This document shows, piece by piece, positions 63,109 through 64,000 of a stretch of 64,000 bases of DNA (positions within the stretch are counted from its first letter, which is position 1; each line of letters starts with the position of its first letter). The stretch lies in assembly GCF_024343735.1 (NCBI RefSeq), contig NZ_RJUE01000001.1, forward strand, positions 62,001 through 126,000, written 5' to 3'. The stretch comes from Lacihabitans sp. CCS-44. GTDB lineage: Bacteria > Bacteroidota > Bacteroidia > Cytophagales > Spirosomataceae. Under the pieces are notes generated by a model. The model did no database searches. It worked only from the letters and a program-made list of their open reading frames with translations, and was not told where the DNA came from. Both the position numbers and the translations under genes were made by a program.

Positions 63109-63321
63109 ATGAATAATATCCTAAAAAACTGGACATTTTTACGGGCTAGCCATCTGACTATTTCCATTTTTTTGTTAGTAGCTGCCGTTTATTTTTCTCA
63201 CAATATTTTCCTTTACATTTTAGGGATCGGATTTTTGTTTCAAAGCCTAACCAATACAGGCTGCAGTAATAACTCATGCTCCAGAGATGAAATGAGGCAG
63301 CGGTATCGCAGAAGGCATTGA
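63109..63321 (+). CDS. Small membrane protein, DUF2892-like
   Basis: A 70-residue protein with two hydrophobic helices (about 13-30 and 32-45) and a cytoplasmic-type basic tail (SRDEMRQRYRRRH). A GCSNNSC motif follows the second helix, a place where YgaP-type DUF2892 proteins have a Cys. The family assignment is tentative. It converges on the nucleoside-recognition gene, whose stop abuts its own. Confidence 0.65.
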   Translation: MNNILKNWTFLRASHLTISIFLLVAAVYFSHNIFLYILGIGFLFQSLTNTGCSNNSCSRDEMRQRYRRRH

Positions 63322-64000
63322 TTAATGAAAGAAAATATAAGAAACCACAATTGCGGTTATTACGCCAGCCAAATCGGCCAGTAAACCTGCCACTAAAGTA
63401 TATCTCGTATGTTTGACACTTACACTGCCAAAATACAGTGCCAATATATATAAGATGGTGTCTGAACAAGCCTGAAATACACCTGATAGCCTACCTTCGA
63501 AAGAGTCCACTCCGTATTGTTCCATCGTTTCAATCATCATCGCTCTAGAGCCACTACCGCTTAATGGATGCATCAATGCAGTTGGCAAAGCATTTGTAAA
63601 ATCGGTATTGATACCAGTAAAACTAAAAATCCATTTCAAGAAATCAACTACATAATCAAGTGCTCCGGAGTTTCTAAAAGCACTTATAGCTACCAACATA
63701 CCTACTAAATACGGAATAACCTTTACTGCGGTTTCGAATCCACTTTTGGCACCTTCTATAAATGTAGGGAAAATATCTACTTTCTTGTATAAAGCTCCGC
63801 CAACAAAACCACAAATAAAAGTCATCAAAACGAGATTACTTACCACTTTTGAAACCACTTCTATTTCCTCTTTGGGTAATCTCGAAAAATACCATAACAC
63901 AAACCCAACAAAACCAGTTATACCTAGTAACCAACCCATTAGCGTTTTGTCAAAAAAGTTTAATCTTTGTTTAATTCCAACAAAAAGCAATCCAGTCAAT
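63322..64000 (-). CDS. Nucleoside recognition (SpmB-like) membrane protein, C-terminal part (5' end outside window)
   Basis: The frame runs off the right edge; a TTG near 63999 is probably not the true start. The visible 225 residues show about five membrane segments and SpmB-type features: FCGGALYKK-like loops, GFETAVKVIPYLVGMLVAISAFRNSGALD, and LPTALMHPLSGSGSRAMMIETMEQYG. In Bacteroidota SpmA and SpmB homologues are often fused, so the rest likely lies beyond 64000. Its physiological role outside spore-formers is unknown. Confidence 0.85.
   Translation of the reverse strand, partial: LTGLLFVGIKQRLNFFDKTLMGWLLGITGFVGFVLWYFSRLPKEEIEVVSKVVSNLVLMTFICGFVGGALYKKVDIFPTFIEGAKSGFETAVKVIPYLVGMLVAISAFRNSGALDYVVDFLKWIFSFTGINTDFTNALPTALMHPLSGSGSRAMMIETMEQYGVDSFEGRLSGVFQACSDTILYILALYFGSVSVKHTRYTLVAGLLADLAGVITAIVVSYIFFH

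Overview
The window is AT-rich chromosomal DNA from a member of the Bacteroidota, most likely a Cytophagales relative; no 16S gene is present to settle this. The evidence is: many -7 promoter elements of the form TAnnTTTG, a phosphatase with a C-terminal type IX secretion sorting tail, menaquinone genes, LytS-type histidine kinases paired with a LytTR regulator, a SerB-SerA fusion, and frequent TTG/GTG starts without clear Shine-Dalgarno sites. It is mostly ordinary housekeeping sequence. I see no prophage, insertion sequence, CRISPR array or integrative element.

Layout. 1-2 kb: tail of a Rieske protein, menE and an uncharacterised partner. 2-10 kb (minus strand): XRE regulator, hslV, pyruvate dehydrogenase E2, lepA, a Wzi-like outer-membrane protein and a DUF819 membrane protein. 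10.2-10.4 kb (minus strand): a 171-nt tRNA-like RNA with its own promoter and terminator. 10.5-16 kb: Lrp regulator, DUF1460 protein, subtilase, aminopeptidase P, OsmC and XerD. 16-18.4 kb: feoB/feoA. 18.6-23.4 kb: tatD, EamA transporter and the three-gene proton-translocating transhydrogenase, followed by four 23-bp repeats. 23.7-29.6 kb: YugP-type peptidase, a membrane protein, CvpA, YqeY, pdxJ and UvrD/PcrA helicase. 29.9-34.7 kb: desaturase, glutathione peroxidase, menA, a TPR protein and AMP nucleosidase. 34.8-41.8 kb: an orphan HsdR-N-like protein, then a LytTR response regulator with two related LytS-type kinases. 41.8-47.6 kb: phosphosugar mutase, bestrophin, M28 peptidase, a small membrane protein missed by length cut-offs, a possible beta-barrel protein and a DUF2853 protein. 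47.8-52.6 kb: SerB-SerA fusion, T9SS-sorted phosphatase, DUF486 and DinB proteins. 52.8-61.8 kb: ECF sigma factor with a small zinc-finger-type protein, gmk, nadD, coaX, then a lipid block (yceD-rpmF-plsX-fabH, efp, accB-accC). 61.8-64 kb: a lipoprotein, a small membrane protein and a truncated nucleoside-recognition-domain protein.

The most unusual item is the RNA at 10196-10366 (minus). It has a 7-bp acceptor stem, an encoded 3' CCA, a leucine-type D arm, a 17-nt anticodon-like arm and a TTCGACT T-loop. About 100 nt of structured sequence sits where the variable arm should be. It fits neither tmRNA nor an intron-containing tRNA as far as can be judged by eye. Second-tier observations are two LytS kinases sharing one regulator, the SerB-SerA fusion, the repeat block after pntB, and a 600-bp gene-poor stretch before efp.
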